DNA from: Streptomyces sp. PKU-EA00015
GTDB lineage: Bacteria > Actinomycetota > Actinomycetes > Streptomycetales > Streptomycetaceae
NCBI RefSeq assembly: GCF_013387495.1
Contig: NZ_JABZEE010000059.1
Location: 1 to 62,643 of the forward strand
DNA length: 62,643 nucleotides
Direction: 5' to 3'
In this document: in pieces, positions 33,500 to 41,451 of the stretch
Position numbering within the stretch: the stretch's first letter is position 1
Layout: each line of letters starts with the position of its first letter
Notes under the pieces: model-generated
The model's database searches: none
Told to the model about the DNA's origin: nothing
The model's input: only the letters and a program-made list of their open reading frames with translations
Made by a program: the position numbers and the translations under genes

Positions 33500-34267
33500 T
33501 CAGGAGGCGCGGCGCTCCTCGGCCCCGTGGCTGATCTCCAGGTCTCCGTAGGCGCCGAAGGTGAGCCGGCAGGTGTCGGCCCGGTAGGTCGCGACGGACA
33601 CGGCGGCCGTGCGGCCTTCGGAGAAGTAGCGCGTGGTGACGACCAGGACGGGGGCGCCGGGCAGCCGGTCCAGCTCCTTGGCGTCGACGGCGCCGGCGGA
33701 GCCCAGCTCCACCGCGCGGTCCTGGCCCTCCAGGTCGAGGCGGGCCAGTTCGCGCAGGACGCCGCGGGCGAGCGCAGGGCCGGACGGGGCGTCGATGGCC
33801 GGCAGCTCGGGCACGGCGGAGGCCGGCACGTAGAGGAGCTCCGTGGCGACGGGCTGACCGTGGTCGGCCCGCACGCGGCGCACCACGTGCGTCTCCTCGT
33901 CGCCGTCGAGGTCCAGCAGGCGCGCGACGGACGCGGGCGGTACCGCGGAGCCGCACTCGGTGGCCTGCCATGCCTCGGTCGCACCGGCGCCCGGCCAGTC
34001 GTGCGGCGACGGCGAGACGTCGACGCCCATGCGGGGCGGGGCGACGGTGGTGCCGACGCCGCGGCGGCGATGGAGGCGGCCTTCCAGCTCCAGTTGTTCG
34101 AGCGCCTGCCGGAGCGTGGCGCGGGCGACTCCGAAACGGGCGGCGAGATCACGCTCGTTGGGCAGGATCTCGCCCACCGAGAAGTCCGAGTCGAGCGCTT
34201 CGCCGATCACGGTCTTGAGGTGCCAGTACTTAGGTTCCGGCACCGTGCCCAGCTGCGTGGTCCCCAC
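33500..34267 (-). CDS. GntR-family (HutC/DasR-like) transcriptional regulator
   Basis: 255 residues from the GTG at 34267, chosen over the TTG at 34282 because GGAGG lies 6-10 nt upstream. The N-terminal winged helix domain includes YWHLKTVIGEALDSDFSVGEILPNERDLAARFGVARATLRQALEQLELEGRLHRRRGVGT (about 14-72). The C-terminal UTRA domain ends with GAYGDLEISHG. HutC-type GntR proteins sense sugars, sugar phosphates or amino acid derivatives. It probably represses itself through a GGTC/GACC palindrome over its own promoter. Confidence 0.93.
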   Translation of the reverse strand: MGTTQLGTVPEPKYWHLKTVIGEALDSDFSVGEILPNERDLAARFGVARATLRQALEQLELEGRLHRRRGVGTTVAPPRMGVDVSPSPHDWPGAGATEAWQATECGSAVPPASVARLLDLDGDEETHVVRRVRADHGQPVATELLYVPASAVPELPAIDAPSGPALARGVLRELARLDLEGQDRAVELGSAGAVDAKELDRLPGAPVLVVTTRYFSEGRTAAVSVATYRADTCRLTFGAYGDLEISHGAEERRAS

Positions 34268-34345
34268 CCTGATCCTCCGCAATCGCCGTGTCCCCGGCGG
34301 CTTTCCGTGCCCTTGTTTATTAAAGGTTCCTGCACTATCCCTGCG

Positions 34346-34380
34346 ACCATAGGACGGGCCTCACCCTTGGTCAAGACCAA
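34346..34380 (-). promoter_or_regulatory. GntR gene promoter with overlapping dre-like operator
   Basis: On the minus strand TTGACC (34374-34369), a 17 nt spacer and TATGGT (34351-34346) form a housekeeping-type promoter about 80 nt before the GTG. The -35 lies inside TTGGTCTTGACCAA (34367-34380), a perfect 6+2+6 palindrome that resembles the DasR site ACTGGTCTAGACCAGT in its GGTC/GACC arms. Autoregulation is the likely use. Confidence 0.7.
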
Positions 34381-34464
34381 TGCTGCGGCGGTCACGCAGC
34401 GGAACCGGGTCGCTTCGCAGAGCGTTCACAGGGTGTTCGTACCGAGGTGTCGTCGCCCAGCACA

Positions 34465-34496
34465 AGACCCCGCATCCGAAAGCGGACACGGGGTCT
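34465..34496 (-). terminator. Terminator after the ECF sigma factor gene
   Basis: AGACCCCG (34465-34472) pairs with CGGGGTCT (34489-34496) around a 16 nt loop, 20 bp beyond the sigma factor stop on the minus strand. Confidence 0.7.
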
Positions 34497-34516
34497 GACG
34501 TGCGGCGCAGGCGGTT

Positions 34517-35410
34517 TCAGGCGGCGCCTGCGACGGCCAGCGAGGTGAGTTTGTCCGGGTTTCGCACGATGTAGACACGGCTGATGCGCCCGTCGAGGAC
34601 TTCCATCTGGAAGACGCTGTCCGGCCGCCCGCCCGACAGGATCAGCAGCGCCGGTGCGCCGTTGAGTTCGACGAAACGGACCTCCATCTCCTCGAGCGGC
34701 TCCCGGGACACCGCGAAGAGGAAGCGGCCCACCTTGTCGGCGGTGTGCATGACCCGCAGCGGCGCCTTGGACTTGCCGCCGCTGTCGCCGACCAGAGTCA
34801 CGTCGGGGGCGAGCAGGGAGAGCAGTCCCGACAGGTCGCCCCCGGACGCCGCGGCGAGGAACCGTTCGGTCAGTGCGCGGCATTCGCCGGGGTCGACGTC
34901 GTAGCGGCGCCTGCGCTCGTCGACGTGCTTGCGGGCGCGCCCGGCGAGCTGACGCACGGCCGCCTCGGACCTCTCCAGGGTGGCGGCGATCTCCGCGTAC
35001 GGGAAGCCGAAGGCCTCCCGGAGCACGAACACCGCGCGCTCCAGCGGCGAGAGGGATTCGAGGACCACGAGCACGGCCAGCGAGACGGAGTCGGCGAGGA
35101 CGGCCTGCTCGGCGGTGTCGGGGACCGACGGGCCGAAGTCGGTGACGATCGGTTCGGGCAGCCAGGGCCCCACGTAGGACTCACGGCGCGACTGGACGTG
35201 CCGCAGCCGGTCGATGGAGAGGCGGGTCGTGATGCGTACGAGGAAAGCGCGCGGCTCACGCACGTCGTCACGGGCGTCCGCCGACCAGCGCAGCCACGCC
35301 TCCTGGACCACATCCTCGGCGTCGGCGACGCGCCCGAGCATGCGGTAGGCCACGCCGGTCAGGACGGGCCGGTGTTCTTCGAAGACGTCGGTCACGGTGT
35401 CTGCTGCCAC
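34517..35410 (-). CDS. ECF41-type RNA polymerase sigma factor with SnoaL-like C-terminal domain
   Basis: 297 residues from a GTG. Sigma region 2 (AYRMLGRVADAEDVVQEAWLRW, about 20-41) and region 4 (ERAVFVLREAFGFPYAEIAATLERSEAAVRQLAGRARKHV, about 122-161) are clear. The linker has WLPEP, and the C-terminal SnoaL-like domain (about 175-290) has the GDSGGKSKA stretch in place of the DGGGR motif; both are hallmarks of ECF41 factors, where the extra domain controls activity in place of an anti-sigma factor. ECF41 genes usually sit beside a carboxymuconolactone decarboxylase-like gene; here the divergent neighbour is an alpha/beta hydrolase. Confidence 0.92.
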   Translation of the reverse strand: MAADTVTDVFEEHRPVLTGVAYRMLGRVADAEDVVQEAWLRWSADARDDVREPRAFLVRITTRLSIDRLRHVQSRRESYVGPWLPEPIVTDFGPSVPDTAEQAVLADSVSLAVLVVLESLSPLERAVFVLREAFGFPYAEIAATLERSEAAVRQLAGRARKHVDERRRRYDVDPGECRALTERFLAAASGGDLSGLLSLLAPDVTLVGDSGGKSKAPLRVMHTADKVGRFLFAVSREPLEEMEVRFVELNGAPALLILSGGRPDSVFQMEVLDGRISRVYIVRNPDKLTSLAVAGAA

Positions 35411-35510
35411 GCTTCCATCCCAGCCGACGCGACCCCGGGTGTCCAGGAGGTATCAGTGCGGCGCACAGCACATCTGCAGGCGTTTGCGCCACGGTTCTTG
35501 AACTGCCGAC

Positions 35511-35522
35511 TACCGAGCGGTA
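35511..35522. promoter_or_regulatory. Palindrome TACCGAGCGGTA before the alpha/beta hydrolase gene
   Basis: The dyad lies 53 bp before the ATG at 35576 in the divergent region shared with the ECF41 gene. It matches the palindrome at 28670 at 11 of 12 positions. A repressor binding YTACCGnnCGGTAR is inferred; no such regulator gene is adjacent. Confidence 0.5.
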
Positions 35523-35575
35523 ATTGTTACTGACAAGCCGTCTACATTCTTCGGGTGCTCAGGGAGTTGGCGTAC

Positions 35576-36406
35576 ATGGCCGAAGAGATCACGTTCGCCG
35601 TCCGGGCCGGCGACGGCAGCCGCACCCTGACCCTGCACTACGAGCGCAGGGGTGCCGGCGAACCGCTGCTGCTGCTCCACGGCATCGGCCACCACTGGCA
35701 GGCATGGGAGCCCGTGATGGACATCCTCGCCACGGAACGGGACGTCGTCGCCGTGGACCTGCCCGGCTTCGGCGCCTCGCCCGCACTGCCGGACGGGCTG
35801 CCCTACAGCCTCGGTACGGTCGGCGCCGCGCTGGGCGCGTTCTGCGAGGCCATCGGCATCGAGCGCCCCCACGCCGCGGGCAACTCGCTGGGCGGGCTGC
35901 TCGCCCTGGAACTCGGCCGCGAGAAGCTCGTCCGGTCGGTCACCGCCCTGTCCCCCGGCGGCTTCTGGTCGGAGCGCGAGCGGATCTACGCCTTCGGGCT
36001 GCTGCGCGCGATGCGAGTGGGCGCCACCTCGATGCCCGGGCCGTTGATCGAGCGGCTGTCCCGCTCCGCCGTGGGCCGCACGGCGCTCGTGAGCACCATC
36101 TACGCCCGGCCCGCCCGCCGTTCGCCCGAGGCCGCCGTCGCCGAGACGTACGCCCTGCGCAGGGCCACCGGCTTCCACCGGACCCTCGCGGCCGGCCGGG
36201 ACGTGCTGTTCACCCACGACATCCGCGACATTCCCGTCACCATCGGCTGGGGCAGCAAGGACCGGCTCCTGCTCCGCCGCCAGGGGCTGCGGGCCAAGCA
36301 CGTGATCCCCGGCGCGCGGCTCGTACGGCTGCCGGGCTGCGGCCACGTGCCCATGAGCGACGACCCGGCGCTCGTCGCCCGCGTCCTGCTGGACGGCAGC
36401 CGCTGA
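35576..36406 (+). CDS. Alpha/beta hydrolase
   Basis: 276 residues from the ATG at 35576 with GGGAG upstream; the frame also offers a start at 35555. The oxyanion motif is HGIGHHWQAW (about residue 40), the nucleophile elbow GNSLGG (Ser about 105), and the last His is in PGCGHVPMSDDP near the C-terminus. The acid is probably in GWGSKDRLL. No signal peptide. It is divergent from the ECF41 gene and could be one of its targets. Substrate unknown. Confidence 0.92.
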   Translation: MAEEITFAVRAGDGSRTLTLHYERRGAGEPLLLLHGIGHHWQAWEPVMDILATERDVVAVDLPGFGASPALPDGLPYSLGTVGAALGAFCEAIGIERPHAAGNSLGGLLALELGREKLVRSVTALSPGGFWSERERIYAFGLLRAMRVGATSMPGPLIERLSRSAVGRTALVSTIYARPARRSPEAAVAETYALRRATGFHRTLAAGRDVLFTHDIRDIPVTIGWGSKDRLLLRRQGLRAKHVIPGARLVRLPGCGHVPMSDDPALVARVLLDGSR

Positions 36407-36469
36407 CGCCTCCCGCGTGCCCCGGGGCGCGTGGGCCGGCAGGCCGTGACACAACGAGCGCATCCGGCT

Positions 36470-36491
36470 GTTCATTTGGGGTTCTTGTCCC
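36470..36491 (+). promoter_or_regulatory. PHO box upstream of phoD-like gene
   Basis: GTTCATTTGGG (36470-36480) fits the Streptomyces PhoP direct repeat unit GTTCAYYYRSG fully and is followed directly by a second, weaker 11 bp unit GTTCTTGTCCC. It lies about 70 bp before the phosphatase ATG. This supports induction under phosphate starvation by PhoR-PhoP. Confidence 0.75.
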
Positions 36492-36552
36492 GGCCGCGGC
36501 CGGGCGTTAGGCATGGCGGCACACCGTCCGGACCCCGTATGGAGGCGCAGCG

Positions 36553-38130
36553 ATGTCCCAGAGCCCCCGGAGATTCACCCCCGCCCGCCGTTCCGTTCTG
36601 CGCGGAACGGCCGCCGCCTCGGCGGCGCTGGCCCTGCCGGCCGTGGGATCGGCCCCCGCCCTGGCTCTGTCGGGCCGGCCGCGCGCGGCGTGGGGAGTGC
36701 AGACCGGTGACGTGACGACGACGTCAGGGCTCGTCTGGGTGCGTTCCGACCGGCCCGCCCGCATGATCGTGGAGACGTCGGCGACGGAGTCCTTCCACCA
36801 CCCGCGCACCTGGCACGGTCCGCTGCTGGGGCCGGACTCCGACTTCACCGGGACGACCGCGCTGCGCGGGCTGCCGCCCGGCGAGCAGGTCCACTACCGC
36901 GTCACGCTCGCCGACCCGGACGACCCCCGGCGCACCGGCGAGACGGTCCAGGGCACCTTCCGCACCGCGCCCGCGCGGCGCCGGCAGGGCGTGCGGTTCC
37001 TGTGGTCGGGCGACATCGCCGGGCAGGGCTGGGGCATCAACCCGGACATCGGCGGCTACCGCGCGTACGAGGAGATGCGCCGTCTCGACCCGGACTTCTT
37101 CCTGTGCAGCGGCGACACCGTCTACGCGGACGGACCGCTCGTGCCGAGCGTGACCCTGCCGGACGGCCGGGTGTGGCGCAACCTCATGACCGAGGAGAAG
37201 TCCAAGGTCGCCGAGACGCTGGACGAGTACCGCGGCAACTTCCGCTACAACCTGCTCGACGAGAACGTGCGGCGGTTCAACGCGCAGGTCCCGACGATCG
37301 TGCAGTGGGACGACCACGAGGTGCGCAACAACTGGTACCCGGGCCAGATCCTCGAGGACGCGCGGTACACGGAGAAGAACGTCGACGTGCTCGCGCGGCG
37401 CTCGATGCGGGCGTTCGCCGAGTACTTTCCCGTCGGCACGCTCTCCGCGAGCGGCAGCGAGGGCCGCATCCACCGGGTGGTGCACCACGGTCCGCTGCTG
37501 GACGTGTTCGTCCTCGACATGCGCAGCTTCCGCAACGCCAACTCGCCGGGCCGGCAGGCCGACGACACCCAGGGCATCCTCGGCGCGGAGCAGCTCGCCT
37601 GGCTCAAGCGCGAACTGTCCCGGTCGCGCGCGGTGTGGAAGGTGATCGCCTCCGACATGCCGCTCGGCCTGATCGTGCCGGACGGCTCGGCGAACTTCGA
37701 GGCCGTGGCGCAGGGCGACCCGGGCGCGCCGCTCGGACGCGAACTGCAGATCGCCGACCTGCTGTGGTACGTCAAGCACCGACGCATCACCGGCACGGTG
37801 TGGCTGACCGCCGACGTGCACTACACGTCGGCCCAGCACTACGCGCCGGAGCGTGCGGTGTTCAAGGACTTCGCGCCGTTCTGGGAGTTCGTCTCGGGCC
37901 CGCTCGCCGCGGGCGGCTTCCCGGCGAACGCGCTCGACGCCACGTTCGGCCCCGACCGGGTCTTCGTGCGCGCCCCGCAGCGGGCGAACGTGTCACCGAT
38001 GGAGTCACCGCAGTACTTCGGCGAGGTGGACATCGACGGTGACAGCGGGGAGTTGACGGTACGGCTGCGCGCCGAGGGCGGAACGGTCCTGTTCACCAAG
38101 ACGCTCCAGCCGGGGCGCGTGGGGCAGTAG
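36553..38130 (+). CDS. phoD: Secreted alkaline phosphatase D (PhoD family)
   Basis: 525 residues. A Tat signal peptide is present (TPARRSVLRG, then a hydrophobic run ending about residue 38). A PhoD N-terminal domain (about 45-135) precedes the phosphodiesterase/monoesterase domain with metal ligands in LWSGDIAGQG, CSGDTVYADG, QWDDHEVRNNW and LTADVHYTSAQHY. The enzyme is exported folded with its Ca2+/Fe3+ cofactor and releases phosphate outside the cell. The PHO box upstream places it in the PhoP regulon. A hairpin terminator follows after about 100 bp. Confidence 0.94.
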   Translation: MSQSPRRFTPARRSVLRGTAAASAALALPAVGSAPALALSGRPRAAWGVQTGDVTTTSGLVWVRSDRPARMIVETSATESFHHPRTWHGPLLGPDSDFTGTTALRGLPPGEQVHYRVTLADPDDPRRTGETVQGTFRTAPARRRQGVRFLWSGDIAGQGWGINPDIGGYRAYEEMRRLDPDFFLCSGDTVYADGPLVPSVTLPDGRVWRNLMTEEKSKVAETLDEYRGNFRYNLLDENVRRFNAQVPTIVQWDDHEVRNNWYPGQILEDARYTEKNVDVLARRSMRAFAEYFPVGTLSASGSEGRIHRVVHHGPLLDVFVLDMRSFRNANSPGRQADDTQGILGAEQLAWLKRELSRSRAVWKVIASDMPLGLIVPDGSANFEAVAQGDPGAPLGRELQIADLLWYVKHRRITGTVWLTADVHYTSAQHYAPERAVFKDFAPFWEFVSGPLAAGGFPANALDATFGPDRVFVRAPQRANVSPMESPQYFGEVDIDGDSGELTVRLRAEGGTVLFTKTLQPGRVGQ

Positions 38131-38631
38131 CCGCGGGCGTCGGGACACCGGCTGTCCGCGCCTCGTGGTGCACCGGACCGGCGCGGGCGCCGCAACGATG
38201 CCGGCCTCGCCTTGGTGCCCGACATGCCCGTCGGCCGTGTTCTTCCGCTCCCGGAAGGCACGGCCGACGGTCGTTCAAGGGGGCACAGCAGCCTGGGGCG
38301 ACCTCATTGCGGACCGCCGCGGCCTCCGGCAACTCGGCGTCCCTCCGAGCCTGGAGCGATGATCCGAGCACGGCAACCCCTTGGAGTGCGCCCCTGCGTG
38401 GCTGCGCCTCCACCGGCAGCGACTGCGCGGGCTGCGGCCGGGAGCACGGGCCCCACAGGACCACATGGTTGACAGGGGGTCAGCGGATCCGGTGAACGCC
38501 GGATGTCGGCCTGCCGCCACCGCGGCGAACCTGCTAGCTGTGAGCGCGGTAGCGAAATGTACACGCTACGACAAGTTGTCCGGAAACACCGCGTTGCTCT
38601 CCGGGCTCAATGTCCTCAAGAAAGGTCTGGG
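38131..38631. other. Intergenic region between phoD and the subtilisin gene, 501 bp
   Basis: No frame here has convincing codon bias. It holds the strong hairpin at 38229-38269 and, near its end, AT-richer sequence that should contain the promoter of the subtilisin gene. A TTGACA at 38469-38474 stands out, but I find no matching -10 at 16-18 bp. Confidence 0.5.
38229..38269 (+). terminator. Strong two-part hairpin after phoD
   Basis: CGTCGGCCGTG (38229-38239) pairs exactly with 38259-38269, and inside the loop CTTCCG (38242-38247) pairs with CGGAAG (38252-38257), giving 17 bp of stem in all. It lies 99 bp after the phosphatase stop. Confidence 0.7.
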
Positions 38632-39891
38632 ATGCCCAAAATCTTCCCTGTGGCCCTCCTCGCGCTCACTCTTGCCGCCGCACCGCTGACCCCGGCGGTG
38701 GCCAAGGCGCCTCCGCAGTCCGACCATGTTCCCGGCCGTTACATCGTGACCCTGAAGGACACAGCCGCTGCCGACGCCGCCGGCGTGGAAGCGGCTGTGA
38801 GCGCGGCTGTCGAGCAGGCCACCACCCTGGGTGCCGATGTGCAGCACGTGTACCGCTACGCACTCCAGGGCTACTCCGCGTCCATGAGCCCGGGCGTCGC
38901 GGCCACGCTGGCCGACGACCCTCGGGTGCGTTCGGTGGAGCCCGACCGGCGGGTACAGGCCACCGCGCAGTCCGTTCCGACCGGTGTGGACCGGGTGGAG
39001 GCCGACAAGAGCCCCACAGCGGCCATCGACGGTGCCGACACCCGGGTGAACGCCGACGTCGCCGTCATCGACACCGGGATCAACCCGAGCCACCCCGATC
39101 TCAATGTGCACCGGGCCGGCGGCAAGAACTGCTGGCTGCCCATCCTGCCCCCCTCCGACTGGCACGGTCACGGCACGCATGTCGCCGGAACCATCGGCGC
39201 CCTGGACAACGGCACCGGGGTGGTCGGTACGGCGCCGGGCGTCCGGCTCTGGCCGGTGCAGGTGCTCGACCCCTTGGGCAGCGGCACCACCTCGGCGGTC
39301 GTCTGCGGCATCGACTACGTCACCCAGCACGCCGACGAGATCGAGGTCGCCAACATGAGCCTGGGCGGCGGGGGAACCGACGACGGCAACTGCGGCAAGA
39401 GCAACAACGACGCGATGCACCAGGCGATCTGCAACTCCGTCGCCAAGGGCGTCACCTACACCGTGGCAGCCGGCAACGACCACGCCGACGCCAAGGACAT
39501 GATCCCCGCCGCGTACGACGAAGTGATCACGGTCAGCGCCTTGGCCGACTTCGACGGCAAGCCGGGGCGTCTCGGCCGGCCGACGTGCCTCAACGACCAG
39601 GACGACACCTTCGCCGACTTCTCCAACTACGGCTCCGACGTCGACCTGATCGCGCCCGGCGTGTGCATCCGCTCCACCTCCAACACCGGCGGCTACACCA
39701 CGCTGTCCGGCACCTCGATGGCCGCGCCCCACGTCGCAGGCGGCGCAGCGCTGTACCGGGCCACCCACCCCGGCGCACTGCCGCAGAGCGTCAAGACGGC
39801 TCTGCAGAGCGCCGGCAGCCTCGACTGGATCTGGCCCTCGCAGGACGGCGACGGCACCAAGGAGCGTCTGCTCAGACTCACGTCCTTCTGA
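38632..39891 (+). CDS. Secreted subtilisin-like serine protease (S8)
   Basis: 419 residues from the ATG at 38632 (MPKIFPVALLALTLAAAPLT), with AAAGG upstream; the frame is open further 5' (an ATG at 38557 exists) but this start begins the signal peptide. An I9 propeptide (about 35-105, GRYIVTLKD to VRSVEPDRRV) precedes the S8 catalytic domain: Asp in AVIDTGINPSHPDL, His in HGHGTHVAG, the oxyanion Asn in VAAGNDH, and Ser in LSGTSMAAPHVAGG. It should be an exported, self-processed protease. No C-terminal extension. Confidence 0.95.
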   Translation: MPKIFPVALLALTLAAAPLTPAVAKAPPQSDHVPGRYIVTLKDTAAADAAGVEAAVSAAVEQATTLGADVQHVYRYALQGYSASMSPGVAATLADDPRVRSVEPDRRVQATAQSVPTGVDRVEADKSPTAAIDGADTRVNADVAVIDTGINPSHPDLNVHRAGGKNCWLPILPPSDWHGHGTHVAGTIGALDNGTGVVGTAPGVRLWPVQVLDPLGSGTTSAVVCGIDYVTQHADEIEVANMSLGGGGTDDGNCGKSNNDAMHQAICNSVAKGVTYTVAAGNDHADAKDMIPAAYDEVITVSALADFDGKPGRLGRPTCLNDQDDTFADFSNYGSDVDLIAPGVCIRSTSNTGGYTTLSGTSMAAPHVAGGAALYRATHPGALPQSVKTALQSAGSLDWIWPSQDGDGTKERLLRLTSF

Positions 39892-40053
39892 CGGCGGTCA
39901 CCTGCCCCATGGCGTGGGCGCGCACCGGTGCGGGTGCGCGCCCACGCCATGGGTGCTTCTGCGACCAGGGGTCCGGGGTGCCACGTGGCCTCCGGACCGC
40001 CGACAGGGCCCAGGCGCAGGGCCGTTGTCAGTGGCACGTTCTACGGTCCTTCC

Positions 40054-41451
40054 ATGACGCGATCACTGCAGGCGTTCGCCTATTCCCGTGCGTCCGCTCT
40101 CGTCTCCGCGCAGGACGGCCGGCTTCTCGGTCTCGAGACGTCGAGCGGGCTCACGCCCCGGGGCGCCGAGGCCCATCCGCACTTCTTCTCCGGCTTCCTC
40201 GCCTCCCCGCAGGCCGCCGCTCGCGGCCTGCTCGCGGTCGCCGACGTCGCCGCCGCGCGGTACCACGACCACGGGGTCCGGCCGATACTGGACCCGGTCG
40301 TCACGGGCAACGGCGACCGGCTGCGCTTCGAGTCCTTCTCCGGCTGCAACGGGGTCTACGCCCGCCTGGACGTGCTGCCCGAGGGTCTGGACGGTGCCGA
40401 CACGGGTCACGGCACGACCAACGTGGACGTCAACAACCCTCTGCGGGAGGCGCTTTCCCGGCTGACCGGCGACGATCCGCTCCATCTGCGGGTGGGCCCG
40501 GACGAGTTGGCGATCACCACTCTTGCGGGCGCGGTGGTGGAGAAGAAGGTGCCGCTGCCGGACCGCTGGCTGCGCGGCTTCGCCGAGGCCCAGGTGGCGA
40601 CCGTCGGCTTCGACCTGCGGGCCGAGCTGCCCGCGGCCGAGGCGGTGCGCTTCCTGCGGTCGCTGCCGCGCGGCTCGGGCGGTGCCGCGCGCGGCGCGCA
40701 CTGGGTCGTGCCCGCCGGCCGGACGCTGCGGCCCACCACGCGACCGGGTCCCGGCGCGGTGTGCCTGCCGGGCCCCGAGCGCCTCGCCGCGCTGCAGCGG
40801 GTGCTGCGCCAGGCCCGGTCGCTGCGGGTGTACGGCCCCGTGGCCGACGGGCTGCCGACGGCGAGCGCGTGGGAGGTCGTGCTGCCCGGTATGCGGCTGA
40901 CCCTCACCCTCTCCCCCGACGCGTCGCGCGGCTTCTCCGGAGAAGGAGGGGTGCTGGAGGCCCTGGCCACCGAGGAGGCCGCGGCGGACGCGGAGCTCGT
41001 CTCGGTGCTGCTGGCCTGGGAGCCGCGGATCGACCCCGCGGATCTCGCGGCCCGAAGCGGCCTGACGCCCGAGCGGGTGCGCGCGGCGCTGACCCGGCTC
41101 GGCACGGCGGGCCGGGTCGGATACGACCTGGCCGACGCCGCGTACTTCCACCGCGAGCTGCCGTACGACGCCGACCGCGCCGAGCGGCACAACCCCCGTC
41201 TGACGGCCGCCCGTGACCTCGTCTGCGCCGGCGCGGTCGACCTTTCCGGTGAGCCGGCGGCGGTGTTCTCGGGCGAACGGCGCTACCAGGTGAGGGACTC
41301 GGGCGGGGCGCTGAGCTGTACCTGCCAGTGGTGGACCGGCCATCGGGGCAGGCGCGGACCGTGCAAGCACGCGCTGGCGGTGCGGATGGCCCGTCGCGGT
41401 GCGGCGGTCACGACGCAGTCGGTCTCCTCGACGAGGGGAGCGACCCGGTGA
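40054..41451 (+). CDS. SWIM zinc finger protein
   Basis: 465 residues from the ATG at 40054. The C-terminal SWIM motif CxCx(n)CxH is CTCQWWTGHRGRRGPCKH (about residues 429-446). The rest has no enzyme motif that I can see; it is Ala-, Leu- and Arg-rich, with a winged-helix-like stretch near 330-370 (DPADLAARSGLTPERVRAALTRLG). SWIM domains bind DNA or proteins. The stop overlaps the next start (GTGA), so the two products are probably made together. In other Streptomyces loci I recall such pairs beside MoxR ATPase and VWA genes; none are here. Confidence 0.88.
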   Translation: MTRSLQAFAYSRASALVSAQDGRLLGLETSSGLTPRGAEAHPHFFSGFLASPQAAARGLLAVADVAAARYHDHGVRPILDPVVTGNGDRLRFESFSGCNGVYARLDVLPEGLDGADTGHGTTNVDVNNPLREALSRLTGDDPLHLRVGPDELAITTLAGAVVEKKVPLPDRWLRGFAEAQVATVGFDLRAELPAAEAVRFLRSLPRGSGGAARGAHWVVPAGRTLRPTTRPGPGAVCLPGPERLAALQRVLRQARSLRVYGPVADGLPTASAWEVVLPGMRLTLTLSPDASRGFSGEGGVLEALATEEAAADAELVSVLLAWEPRIDPADLAARSGLTPERVRAALTRLGTAGRVGYDLADAAYFHRELPYDADRAERHNPRLTAARDLVCAGAVDLSGEPAAVFSGERRYQVRDSGGALSCTCQWWTGHRGRRGPCKHALAVRMARRGAAVTTQSVSSTRGATR

